From NCBI GenBank assembly GCA_043802345.1, contig JAZDLC010000324.1:1-7419 (forward strand): a stretch of 7,419 bases of DNA. Reading direction: 5' to 3'. Source of the DNA: JAZDLC01 sp043802345 (GTDB lineage: Bacteria > Planctomycetota > B15-G4 > JADJEK01). The notes below the pieces were generated by a model. It worked only from the letters and a program-made list of their open reading frames with translations. It did not search any database and was not told the origin of the DNA. The first letter of the stretch is position 1. Every line of letters begins with the position of its first letter. The translations under genes and the position numbers were made by a program. Below, piece by piece: positions 1-7,419 of the stretch.

Positions 1-141
1 GCTCCGCCGCGCCCCGCGGCAACCCCTCGATCAGCCCGTACCCCCGCGACGCGCGTACCACGACCCGGCGCGAAGCAGTGGAGAAGAGCAGGCCCTTGGT
101 CCCCTGCGTGCCCACGTCCAGGCCGAGAAAGAGGTCACCGC

Positions 142-145
<4 letters not shown>
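1..145 (-). CDS. xylB: Xylulokinase, N-terminal part (runs off the left edge)
   Basis: Predicted to phosphorylate D-xylulose to xylulose 5-phosphate in the cytoplasm, the second step of the isomerase route of xylose use. Only the first 48 codons are present. Read on the minus strand from a GTG at 145, the protein begins VSGDLFLGLDVGTQGTKGLL. The motif LGLDVGTQGTK is the N-terminal ATP-binding (phosphate 1) loop of FGGY-family sugar kinases, and a later stretch YGLIEGLPRGAAE is of the kind seen in xylulokinase-like members. The GTG overlaps the TGA of xylA by four bases (GTGA), so the two genes are probably translationally coupled. Only weak Shine-Dalgarno sequence precedes it. The active site and the C-terminal domain lie outside the window, so another FGGY kinase is possible, but the xylA neighbour makes xylulokinase the best call. 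Confidence 0.9.
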
Positions 146-1332
<1,187 letters not shown>

Positions 1333-1342
1333 AGACAGCGTA

Positions 1343-1351
1343 CTCCCTCCC
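1343..1351 (-). promoter_or_regulatory. Ribosome binding site of xylA
   Basis: On the minus strand this reads GGGAGGGAG, a strong Shine-Dalgarno sequence. It ends 10 bases before the ATG at 1332 and 22 bases before the ATG at 1320, so it favours the 1332 start. Confidence 0.6.
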
Positions 1352-1360
1352 GGAAAGAGG

Positions 1361-1391
1361 CAGACCAAGTGCCGGACGCACTTCCGGTCTG
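1361..1391. promoter_or_regulatory. Imperfect palindrome between divergent xylA and zinc-ribbon gene; candidate operator
   Basis: The left arm CAGACCAAGTGC (1361-1372) pairs with the right arm GCACTT-CC-GGTCTG (1378-1391). All 12 pairs match, around a 5-base centre CGGAC, with a two-base insertion (CC) in the right arm. It lies between the two divergent start codons, about 30 bases upstream of the xylA start and 48 upstream of the plus-strand gene. That position fits a binding site for a transcription regulator of the xylose operon or of both genes. There is no T-run on either side, so an intrinsic terminator is unlikely. A TACGAT at 1393-1398 could be a plus-strand -10 element, but no convincing -35 was found. 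No regulator gene is in the window. Confidence 0.45.
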
Positions 1392-1438
1392 GTACGATGT
1401 GAGAGCGCGTGCCTCCACGAGTCCCAGTGAAAGGTCTG

Positions 1439-2185
1439 ATGATTTTCCACTGCCCAGACTGCCATCAAGAGTTCGACCAGGGCGTCTCACGCTGCTCCGA
1501 TTGTTCCGGTCAGCTTCTGGAAGGGCCGGCCCCGGTCGCACAGGTCGAGGAGCCGAAACTTGGGCCGCTCGACGCCCTCGGCGATCTGGTGGTGGCCGGT
1601 AGTTCTCCCAACGAAGCCGAAATCCGCTTCCTGGAGGGCCTGCTGCGCTCCGAGCAGATTCCCACCCGCGTCACGACTCGGGGGGTGTCCGACCTTGGCG
1701 TCTTCAGTGGAACTCCGGTGACCTACCACCTGCTGTCGGTACCCAGGGAGAATCAGGAAGACGCGGTCCCGATATGCACCCAGTTCCGGGAGCACAGGCC
1801 GCTCGAGGACGTACAGTTCAGCGATCCCGTCGAAGAGGAAGCACCTCAGGCGAAGCCCGCGGCGCCCCGAAAGCCCGCGTACGGCACCGGCGGATCCGCT
1901 CTCCTCACACTCGTGTTCGCCGCCAGCGTCGCGATCGCAGTGGGATTCTCGATCATGACGCCACCGTATGAAACCGATCCGGCGGGCATCTATCGCTATA
2001 GAGGAGGCGGATCCTCGTTCTTGATGGTCGGGACCCTCGCCTTCGCCGCCCTCCTGGGCGGGGGACTCGGAGTCTGGGTCAGTCGCCGCAAGATCGCAAC
2101 CCGGGCCGTGTTGCTGCTCCTTCTGGCCATCTTCGTCGTTCCCCTGCTTGTCAACACTGTGTGGGCGCTCGCGTCGCTTCTCTGA
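1439..2185 (+). CDS. Zinc-ribbon, DUF2007-like, three-helix membrane protein of unknown function
   Basis: No specific function is recognised. The 248-residue protein has three parts. First is an N-terminal zinc ribbon with CPDC (Cys5, Cys8) and CSDC (Cys19, Cys22). Next, residues about 48-116 resemble the DUF2007 fold (putative signal-transducing domain): a strand LVVAGSS, a helix EAEIRFLEGLLRSEQIP, then further strands. After an acidic, Pro/Ala-rich linker come three predicted membrane helices near 152-173, 193-215 and 221-245. The zinc ribbon and DUF2007-like domain would sit on one side of the membrane, probably cytoplasmic. The ATG at 1439 is chosen because it directly precedes the zinc ribbon and has AAAGG four to five bases upstream. 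GTG codons at 1409 and 1427 would add 10 or 4 residues. It is transcribed away from xylA and towards the membrane protein at 2231-3010. The domain assignment is by eye and should be treated as tentative. Confidence 0.75.
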   Translation: MIFHCPDCHQEFDQGVSRCSDCSGQLLEGPAPVAQVEEPKLGPLDALGDLVVAGSSPNEAEIRFLEGLLRSEQIPTRVTTRGVSDLGVFSGTPVTYHLLSVPRENQEDAVPICTQFREHRPLEDVQFSDPVEEEAPQAKPAAPRKPAYGTGGSALLTLVFAASVAIAVGFSIMTPPYETDPAGIYRYRGGGSSFLMVGTLAFAALLGGGLGVWVSRRKIATRAVLLLLLAIFVVPLLVNTVWALASLL

Positions 2186-2230
2186 CACTCCGTTGCATGA
2201 GCCGGAAGCGCACGGTTCTTCGATGAGCCG

Positions 2231-3010
2231 CTACGCCGTCAGGGGCCAGACCATGGCGGCCAGGGCGACAAGGAAGCTCGGCAAGCTCCAGCGGTCGCCG
2301 TCGATGCTCACGAGGGCCAGTCGCGGCGGGGCGTAGAACATCAGGAAAACCGGGTAGGTCACGCAGAACACCAGCAACCGGGCTGAAAGCCCCAGCCCCA
2401 TCGGTTCCCCCTCGGCCAGTTGGCAGTACCAGTACGCCGACGTCGCCAGGATCATCGCGTTGGCGCCGGCCAGCCCGAGGATCCGGAAGAGAATGCCGGT
2501 CGGGCTGAACAGACTGACGCGCGGCCTGGGAGTGTGGTTGAGCGCCCACGGAAAGAGACCGAAGACCAGGATGAAGAGCAGGATCCCCATGATCGACAGC
2601 ACGGCATCCATGACCTTGCCGGTCCTGAACTGTTCCAGCCAGGCATCCTCCCCGCTGATCACTCCCGAGGTGTCGAGCAGCATCACCAGGACGAACGCAC
2701 AGAACGGAATCGACAGGCCCAGGGCACAGCCGTGAGTCAACATGCCGGAGCCACCTCCGGATTCCCCCGGCGAATCGGGACCGGCGGCCGCGGCGGGAAT
2801 GCTCTCCGCATGGGTCCGAACCAGTTTCAGCAGGACCAGGCCCAGGCACATCGCCAGGTACGCGGCAAGGACCGCTGCGCCGGTCAGCCAGCTCCTGTGC
2901 TCGAGCCAGCGGGCCGCGTGCGGAATACCCCAGATCACGCCGAGGACGGTGGCCAGATCGATCACCGGCGCGATCGCGCGGTTGCACAGCTCTTTCATGG
3001 GTGCGGTCAT
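2231..3010 (-). CDS. Hypothetical polytopic membrane protein
   Basis: No family is recognised. The 259-residue product is dominated by hydrophobic stretches that predict six or seven membrane helices, near residues 13-30, 42-64, 95-113, 134-155, 172-192, 207-226 and 243-257. A Gly/Ser/Pro-rich loop (about 71-90) separates the first two from the rest. There is no signal peptide beyond the first helix and no clear catalytic motif. A short polar segment with SIDGDRW (about 235-241) precedes the last helix. The ATG at 3010 has only a weak upstream GAGG; a second ATG at 2998 would remove four residues. An in-frame TAA at 3044-3046 blocks any longer upstream start. Its end faces the end of the zinc-ribbon gene across a 45-base gap in which no clear terminator hairpin with a T-run is seen. 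High G/C at third codon positions supports it being real. Confidence 0.75.
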   Translation of the reverse strand: MTAPMKELCNRAIAPVIDLATVLGVIWGIPHAARWLEHRSWLTGAAVLAAYLAMCLGLVLLKLVRTHAESIPAAAAGPDSPGESGGGSGMLTHGCALGLSIPFCAFVLVMLLDTSGVISGEDAWLEQFRTGKVMDAVLSIMGILLFILVFGLFPWALNHTPRPRVSLFSPTGILFRILGLAGANAMILATSAYWYCQLAEGEPMGLGLSARLLVFCVTYPVFLMFYAPPRLALVSIDGDRWSLPSFLVALAAMVWPLTA

Positions 3011-3580
3011 GAGCAGCCCGAGGAACCTCGTGAACCGAACGGATTACAGCAACGTGCAGCCATGGTCCAAACGCCAAAGACGCGCAGACCTCTCTCGAAG
3101 AAGGGTGGGCGCCAACGACCGGTGCCGTGTTGTGGTCCGCGATGTCCATGAACCTCTTGGAGGTCGGGTCACCCGGGAAGAGCGGGATGACATGCCACCC
3201 CTCGTCCGTGGAGCCGCCGCAGTAGACCTCGAAGAAGTCGGTGGACCTGCAGGAGTCGTAGCACTTGAAGAAACCCTCATCCACCCAGGCGATCTCCTGT
3301 CCTGATCCTCCGTTGGTTGTGAGAGCGGTCTCGGCAGAACCAAGAGCATGGACAGTGCCAATTGGGACTGGTGGATCCAGAAGGACTCAAGTCAACGAAT
3401 CGGGGCTGTTCGGGCCGTGCGCGACCGGCAATCCTGGAGCAGATCGCAACACCTGAGGGAGGCTGGCCGCTGTGAATCGCTGCGAGAGGTTGGAAGGGTG
3501 CTTCGCTAGCATGGACGCACATGGAGAGAAGGTGACTGATTGATCCATCCAGGGACAAGGAACGAGGAGGCCGGACGGAA
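3011..3580. other. Stretch of about 570 bases without an intact gene
   Basis: This divergent intergenic region lies between the minus-strand membrane protein and the plus-strand small membrane protein. About 210 bases (3102-3311) look like a coding remnant on the minus strand, listed separately. The rest shows no convincing open frame, tRNA, repeat array or clear promoter. A small perfect inverted repeat, CGAGG-AA-CCTCG (3019-3030), sits just upstream of the 3010 start codon and is too short to interpret. Confidence 0.5.
3102..3311 (-). pseudogene. Cysteine-containing coding remnant of about 70 codons
   Basis: Read on the minus strand from 3311, about 70 codons have third positions that are overwhelmingly G or C, like the real genes nearby. 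The peptide looks natural rather than shadow-like: GQEIAWVDEGFFKCYDSC, then DFFEVYCGG, DEGWHVIPLFPGDP and FMDIADHN. It has three cysteines and many aromatics. No ATG lies upstream in frame before a TGA at 3387-3389; the only in-frame common start is a GTG at 3284. Downstream the frame stays open to 2151, but after about 3102 the codon bias fades, and from 3010 on it is a shadow of the membrane protein gene. The simplest reading is a decayed or truncated gene, or a frameshifted one. A short hydrophobic run (LALSMLLVLP) in another frame at about 3361-3332 could be part of a displaced signal peptide, but this is speculation. The family is not recognised. Confidence 0.35.
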
Positions 3581-3898
3581 ATGACGAAGAGCAGCCTGAA
3601 GCAGCTTGGCACGATTCTGCTGGTCCTTTCACTTGTGTTCGCCAGCATCGGCTTCCTGGCGCACCGAGGTCTGAAGCAGGGAATCGACGAGAGGGCGGAA
3701 AGCGCCGGGCTGGCGGAGCAGGGCCAGCCGCTGGGCGGTCGCTTCCTGACTGAATCGGAGATGGCGGAAACCGATCGCAACACCTACCGCGCCTGCTTCT
3801 CATTCGGAGCCTGCGCCGCCGCGTTGACCGCGGCCTTTGTGTGTTTCCACGCTGCCGCGAAACGTCCTGCCATGCCGGAAGATCAGTCTGTACCCTGA
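3581..3898 (+). CDS. Small two-helix membrane protein of unknown function
   Basis: No family is recognised. The 105-residue protein has a short basic N-terminus (MTKSSLKQ), a first membrane helix at about 9-27, a polar and partly acidic loop at about 28-70 (GIDERAES, ESEMAETDRN), and a second helix at about 71-92. A short tail follows. This suggests a hairpin with both ends in the cytoplasm and the loop outside. The start is well supported: GAGGAGG (3564-3570) lies 10 bases before the ATG. The stop is 32 bases before the start of the HdrA-MvhD gene on the same strand, so the two could share a transcript. However, the hydrogenase module is cytoplasmic and no functional tie is evident. It could be a chance neighbour. 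Confidence 0.7.
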   Translation: MTKSSLKQLGTILLVLSLVFASIGFLAHRGLKQGIDERAESAGLAEQGQPLGGRFLTESEMAETDRNTYRACFSFGACAAALTAAFVCFHAAAKRPAMPEDQSVP

Positions 3899-3919
3899 AT
3901 CGACCCTTGCTTGTCGCCC

Positions 3920-3924
3920 GGAGG
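3920..3924 (+). promoter_or_regulatory. Ribosome binding site that fixes the HdrA-MvhD start
   Basis: GGAGG lies six bases before the GTG at 3931. The open frame reaches back to 3841, inside the preceding gene, but this site and the fit to HdrA N-termini favour GTG 3931. Confidence 0.7.
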
Positions 3925-3930
3925 CCGCTC

Positions 3931-6333
3931 GTGGTACGCCGCATCGGAGTCGTTGTCTGTGATTGCATGGGCCAGGTTTCGGACCGGATCGACACGGTCC
4001 AGGTAGCCAGGTCAGCCGAGAAACTGGACGGCGTCGAGTTCGTCGAACGCGTCGACATGATGTGCGGCGATGCAGGCCTGGGGGCGGCCGTGCGCCGGCT
4101 GCGGGAGCGCGGCTGCGACAGCATGCTGTTCGCCGGCTGCTCGCCCCGCTCTTCGCTGAAATTCCCCGAGGAGAGAATCGGGAGGGTGATGGGCGGACTG
4201 GGTCTGTCGAAGGACCTGTTCGACGTGGCGAACATCCGCGAGCAATGCGCCTGGCAGCACGAGGACCGAGTCGCCGCCACCTTGAAGGCGGTCGATCTGG
4301 TCCGGATGGCGCACGCCCGCCTGGCCACCGCCGAGCCGGCTCCGCCGCCCGTCCCCCTCCCGAAGAAGGCGCTGGTGGTCGGCGGCGGTCCCGCGGGGTT
4401 GCAGACGGCGAAAGACCTCGACGCCGCCGGCATCGAGGTCACGCTGGTGGAGAAGAAGCCGTGGCTCGGCGGGGTTCTCTGCCAGCTCCTCCGGATCTTC
4501 CAGTCCGAGGGGTGGCCGTCTTTTTGCGACAGCTCCTGCGTGGGGCCGGCCCAGGCCAAGGGGATCATGCTCAGCGATCGGGTGCGCGCCTACACGCAGT
4601 CGGAGGTGACCGCGGCGAAGCGGGAGAACGGTCGCTTCCTCGTGACGATCAACGCCGCGCCGCGATACGTCGATCCACAGCGCTGCATCTCCTGTGGCGA
4701 ATGCTCCGCGGTCTGTCCCGAACAGACTCCGCGCCAGGTCGACGAGGGTCAGTCGATGCGGAAGGCGATCGACAAGGAGTTCGAACGCGCCCTGCCCGAC
4801 GTCTACTCGATTGTCGAGTCGGCATGCACGAAATGCGGAGACTGCGTGCCGGTCTGTCCCACGCAGGCGATCAACCTCGACCGGAAGCCGGGCGTGATCA
4901 CCGACGAGTTCGGCGTCGTCTTCCTGGCGACCGGCACCGACCCGATGGACCTCTCCGGATACCCTGAGTACCTGCGTTCGGACCCGGATGTCGTCACCGC
5001 CCTCGAGTTCGAGGCGATCATGGCGAACGGGTTCAAGCGCCCTTCTGACGGCGAGGTCCCCGGAAAGGTCATCTTCGTTCAGTGCGCCGGCTCCCGGGCC
5101 GGTCCCGACAAGGAGGTCGGGGGCGTCCAGTACTGCTCCAAGACATGCTGTTCGGTGACGGCCAAGCAGATCGACCGCATGGCCGTCGCCAATCCGATGA
5201 TCGAGGCCACGGTGGTCTACTACCGCGACATGCGGACGTACGAGCGCGCGCTGGAGGCTCTGTACCAGAAACTGCGTACCGCCGGAGTCGAGTTCGTCAA
5301 CGGAGAGGTCACCGGCATCGAGGCCAACGGTGAGCAGCGCCTCTCGGCCACCGTCCGGCCGATTGTGTCGGACGACGCCGAGGAAGAGCCCGAACCGGTC
5401 AAGATCGGCGCCGACCTGATCGTGCTGGCTGCCGCTGCGGAACCGGCTAAGGGCTCGGCCGACCTGTTTCGCATGTTCGGTGTCGGCACCGACCGGTACG
5501 GAGTGCCGATCGAGAATCAGATCCGTCTCCTCCGGCCCACCGAGTCGCTGGTGAACCGGGTCCATGTAGTCGGCAACTCGGCCGGCTCGAAGGTCATCCA
5601 GCAAGCGAACGAACAGGGGAGCGCGGCTGCCATGCGTGCCCTGCCGTCGTTGCTGGCGGGCAGGGCGGAACCGCTACGCCACGCCAGCCGCGTCAACCCC
5701 GACCGCTGCATCAAGTGCCGCACCTGCGAGACGGTCTGTCCCCACGGTGCCATCCGCATGACCGACGAGGGGGCCGTCAGCGATCCGGCGTTCTGTCAGG
5801 CCTGCGGCTTCTGCGCCGCGGCCTGCCCGGTGCACGCGGCGGAATTGACCAACTTCACCGATCAGCAACTGCTCGCACAGGCAAGGGTGGGCTTCTTGGG
5901 GCTCAAGGAGGGCGAACCGAAGATCCTCGCCCTGCTCTGCTACTGGTGTTCGTACAGCGCCGCCGACTTCGCCGGAGTGGCGCGAACCCTCGCCCCGGTC
6001 AACTACCGCGCCATCCGGATTCGCTGTTCCAGCTCGGTGAACACGGGGCTGGTCATGCAGATGTTCAAGCTCGGCGTCGACGGCATTCTGGTGGCCGGCT
6101 GTCCCGAGAAGAGCTGCCACCACCTGTGGGGCAACTTCGTGGCGGACAAGCGGACGATCCTCGCCAAGTCGGTCCTCAAGCAGCTCGGCCTCGCTCCGGC
6201 CCGGCTGCGCTTCGAGTACATCGGAGCGCCGATGCAGGCGAAGTTCGTCACGGTGCTGAAAGAGATGGACAGGGATCTGCGCCAGCTCGGGCCCAATCCT
6301 GTGGGCTTGATTTCCACACCGGGAGGCGCGTGA
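3931..6333 (+). CDS. hdrA: HdrA-MvhD fusion: FAD/Fe-S heterodisulfide reductase subunit A with hydrogenase delta domain
   Basis: This is the likely flavin-based electron-bifurcating hub of a cytoplasmic HdrA-MvhADG complex. It takes electrons from the hydrogenase and passes them to ferredoxin and a second acceptor. The protein has 800 residues. An HdrA N-terminal domain spans about 1-130 (VVVCDCMG, MMCGD, AGCSPR, NIREQCAW). The FAD-binding Rossmann motif is GGGPAG (151-156), with the acidic residue E174, and ATGTDP is at 333-338. Two 4Fe-4S motifs are inserted at Cys252/255/258/262 and Cys299/302/305/309. QCAGSR (384-389) and YCSKTCC (401-407) are HdrA signatures. Two more 4Fe-4S motifs are at Cys593/596/599/603 and Cys622/625/628/632. 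The MvhD domain (about 664-785) has Cys670, 673, 699, 724 and 729 (LLCYWCS, RIRCSS, AGCPEKSCH). Canonical HdrA is about 650 residues and MvhD is usually a separate small protein. The sulfate reducers' QmoB has the same domain order, but the following mvhG and mvhA genes point to the hydrogenase-linked form. The GTG start is set by GGAGG at 3920. Confidence 0.94.
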   Translation: MVRRIGVVVCDCMGQVSDRIDTVQVARSAEKLDGVEFVERVDMMCGDAGLGAAVRRLRERGCDSMLFAGCSPRSSLKFPEERIGRVMGGLGLSKDLFDVANIREQCAWQHEDRVAATLKAVDLVRMAHARLATAEPAPPPVPLPKKALVVGGGPAGLQTAKDLDAAGIEVTLVEKKPWLGGVLCQLLRIFQSEGWPSFCDSSCVGPAQAKGIMLSDRVRAYTQSEVTAAKRENGRFLVTINAAPRYVDPQRCISCGECSAVCPEQTPRQVDEGQSMRKAIDKEFERALPDVYSIVESACTKCGDCVPVCPTQAINLDRKPGVITDEFGVVFLATGTDPMDLSGYPEYLRSDPDVVTALEFEAIMANGFKRPSDGEVPGKVIFVQCAGSRAGPDKEVGGVQYCSKTCCSVTAKQIDRMAVANPMIEATVVYYRDMRTYERALEALYQKLRTAGVEFVNGEVTGIEANGEQRLSATVRPIVSDDAEEEPEPVKIGADLIVLAAAAEPAKGSADLFRMFGVGTDRYGVPIENQIRLLRPTESLVNRVHVVGNSAGSKVIQQANEQGSAAAMRALPSLLAGRAEPLRHASRVNPDRCIKCRTCETVCPHGAIRMTDEGAVSDPAFCQACGFCAAACPVHAAELTNFTDQQLLAQARVGFLGLKEGEPKILALLCYWCSYSAADFAGVARTLAPVNYRAIRIRCSSSVNTGLVMQMFKLGVDGILVAGCPEKSCHHLWGNFVADKRTILAKSVLKQLGLAPARLRFEYIGAPMQAKFVTVLKEMDRDLRQLGPNPVGLISTPGGA

Positions 6334-6334
6334 C

Positions 6335-7348
6335 ATGGCGGAGAAAATCAAGATCGCCGTGAACTGGGCCGCCGCCTGCGGCGGGTGTGATGTGTCCCTG
6401 CTCGATCTCGAGGAGAAGGTGCTCGAGCTGGCGCGGATCGCCGACATCGTCTACTGGCCGGTCGCCATGGACTTCAAGCGCGGCGACCTCATCGCGCAGC
6501 CGGACGGCAGTGTCGACATCGGTCTCTTCAATGGCGCCGTTCGCACCAGTGAGCAGAAAGAGGACGCGCTCCTCCTGCGGAGGAAGTGCAAGCTCCTCGC
6601 GGCCTTCGGCACCTGCGCCTGCTTCGGCGGGATTCCCGGGCTCGCCAACTTCACCGACAGCAAGGGCATCCTCGATGTGGCGTGCGGGAGCACCGCCTCC
6701 ACCGACAACCCGGATGGCGTGAGGCCACGGACGAGTTGCGAGGTGAACGGTTTCGAGCGGACGCTGCCGGAGCTTTACGACACGGTCCGGTGCCTCTCGC
6801 AAGTGGTCGAGGTCGATCTCATGCTGCCCGGCTGTCCCCCGCCGACGGAGCGGCTGCTCGATCTGTTCGGCGCGGTTGTCCGCTACGCCGAGGCCGGCGA
6901 GGTTCCTCCCAAGGGCACGGTGCTGGCCCACGACAAGGCGCTCTGCGACACATGCCCGCGCAACGACACGCGGCAGGGTGGCCGGATCAAGGCCTTTGTA
7001 CGCCCCCATGAAAAGCTCGCCGACCCGGACGCGTGTTTCCTCGATCAGGGCATCCTTTGCCTCGGCATCGCCACCCGCGGCGGTTGCGGCAACACCTGCA
7101 TCGCGGCCAACATGCCCTGCCGCGGCTGTTTCGGGCCGACCGCCGAAGCGCTCGACCCGGCCGCCGAGGCGATCTCCGCCATCGGCTCCATTGCCGGCGA
7201 GGCGAACGAGAACGACGTGCCGCCCCATGTCTGGAAGAACGCGGTGTCAAGCATCCAGGACGGGGCCGGGACGTTCTACCGCTACACGCTGCCGGTGGCC
7301 CTGCTCAACCGCGCCGTCCAGGATGTTCCAAGGGAGGATTCGCCGTGA
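6335..7348 (+). CDS. mvhG: [NiFe] hydrogenase small subunit, MvhG type (group 3c)
   Basis: Carries electrons from the Ni-Fe site of MvhA through Fe-S clusters towards the MvhD domain; cytoplasmic. The 337-residue protein has the proximal-cluster ligands Cys15 and Cys18 (CGGCD), Cys94 (GTCACFGG) and Cys167 (PGCPPP). The C-terminal half carries the cysteines expected for the other two clusters: Cys204 and 207 (LCDTCPR), Cys234, Cys242 (GILCLG), Cys251 and 255 (RGGCGNTC), and Cys262 and 265 (MPCRGCFGP). There is no Tat signal or C-terminal membrane anchor, which agrees with group 3 (cytoplasmic) enzymes rather than membrane uptake hydrogenases. GGGAGG (6321-6326) lies eight bases before the ATG. 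The start is one base after the HdrA-MvhD stop, and the stop overlaps the mvhA start by four bases. Group 3a or 3d enzymes are alternatives, but the fused HdrA-MvhD partner favours 3c. Confidence 0.96.
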   Translation: MAEKIKIAVNWAAACGGCDVSLLDLEEKVLELARIADIVYWPVAMDFKRGDLIAQPDGSVDIGLFNGAVRTSEQKEDALLLRRKCKLLAAFGTCACFGGIPGLANFTDSKGILDVACGSTASTDNPDGVRPRTSCEVNGFERTLPELYDTVRCLSQVVEVDLMLPGCPPPTERLLDLFGAVVRYAEAGEVPPKGTVLAHDKALCDTCPRNDTRQGGRIKAFVRPHEKLADPDACFLDQGILCLGIATRGGCGNTCIAANMPCRGCFGPTAEALDPAAEAISAIGSIAGEANENDVPPHVWKNAVSSIQDGAGTFYRYTLPVALLNRAVQDVPREDSP

Positions 7349-7419
7349 GTCAGAGAATCACCATCTCTCCCATCACCCGGCTCGAGGGGCATGGCAAGAT
7401 CGACATTCTCCTCGACGAC
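7345..7419 (+). CDS. mvhA: [NiFe] hydrogenase large subunit, MvhA type, N-terminal part (runs off the right edge)
   Basis: This subunit would hold the Ni-Fe centre that splits or forms H2. Only the first 25 codons are present, starting with GTG. They encode VSQRITIS followed by PITRLEGHGKIDI, matching the conserved N-terminal R(I/L)EGHGKI segment of group 3 large subunits. AGGGAGG (7331-7337) lies seven bases upstream of the GTG, and the start overlaps the mvhG TGA (GTGA). The two CxxC motifs that bind nickel and iron lie beyond the window and cannot be checked here. Confidence 0.93.
   Translation, partial: MSQRITISPITRLEGHGKIDILLDD

Noticed and set aside
2186..2230. Possible bidirectional terminator between the convergent genes
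   Set aside because: Only a four-base stem (GAAG/CTTC) can be drawn and there is no T-run on either strand.
3490..3520. TTGGAA as a possible -35 element for the small membrane protein
   Set aside because: No -10-like hexamer lies at a suitable distance downstream.
3442..3785. 13-base direct repeat GATCGCAACACCT at 3442-3454 and 3773-3785
   Set aside because: One match of this length is near chance expectation for a 7.4-kb window, and the flanking bases do not match.
3387..4568. Long minus-strand open frame of 393 codons opposite the small membrane protein and HdrA
   Set aside because: It is Ser/Arg/Pro-rich with no recognisable domain and lies opposite a gene with clear HdrA motifs; it is an antisense shadow of GC-rich coding sequence.
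4012..5604. Minus-strand open frame of 530 codons opposite HdrA
   Set aside because: Its composition (Arg, Gly, Asp, Leu rich) and lack of motifs are typical of a shadow opposite a GC-rich gene.
3931..6333. QmoB of dissimilatory sulfate reduction as the identity of the HdrA-MvhD fusion
   Set aside because: QmoB has the same domain order, but no qmoA, qmoC or apr genes are seen here, whereas hydrogenase subunit genes follow directly.

Overview
The window comes from a bacterium with a GC-rich genome (third codon positions are strongly G/C). The evidence is Shine-Dalgarno sites in front of the clear genes and a bacterial xylose-utilisation gene pair. The phylum cannot be fixed from this sequence alone. 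The hydrogenase module is of a kind first known from methanogenic archaea, but it here sits in a bacterial setting.

Left part (1-1332, minus strand): the end of a xylose operon. A class I xylose isomerase (xylA) overlaps the start of a xylulokinase (xylB) by four bases, and xylB runs off the left edge. Together they convert xylose to xylulose and then to xylulose 5-phosphate. A 106-base gap (1333-1438) separates xylA from a divergent gene and holds a good imperfect palindrome, a candidate operator.

Middle part (1439-3898): genes of unknown function. They are a zinc-ribbon/DUF2007-like membrane protein (plus strand), a polytopic membrane protein that converges on it (minus strand), and a small two-helix membrane protein (plus strand). 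Between the last two lies a stretch of about 570 bases with no intact gene. It contains a roughly 70-codon remnant with coding-like codon use but no proper start or end.

Right part (3931-7419, plus strand): a tightly packed operon for a cytoplasmic HdrA-Mvh type [NiFe] hydrogenase. It consists of an 800-residue HdrA fused at its C-terminus to an MvhD (delta subunit) domain, then the small subunit MvhG, then the start of the large subunit MvhA. The expected electron path is H2 to the Ni-Fe site of MvhA, the Fe-S clusters of MvhG, the MvhD domain, and the FAD of HdrA, where electrons may be bifurcated between ferredoxin and a second acceptor. The HdrB and HdrC partners are not in this window, so the second acceptor is unknown. 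The fusion and the unknown partner are the main points of interest.
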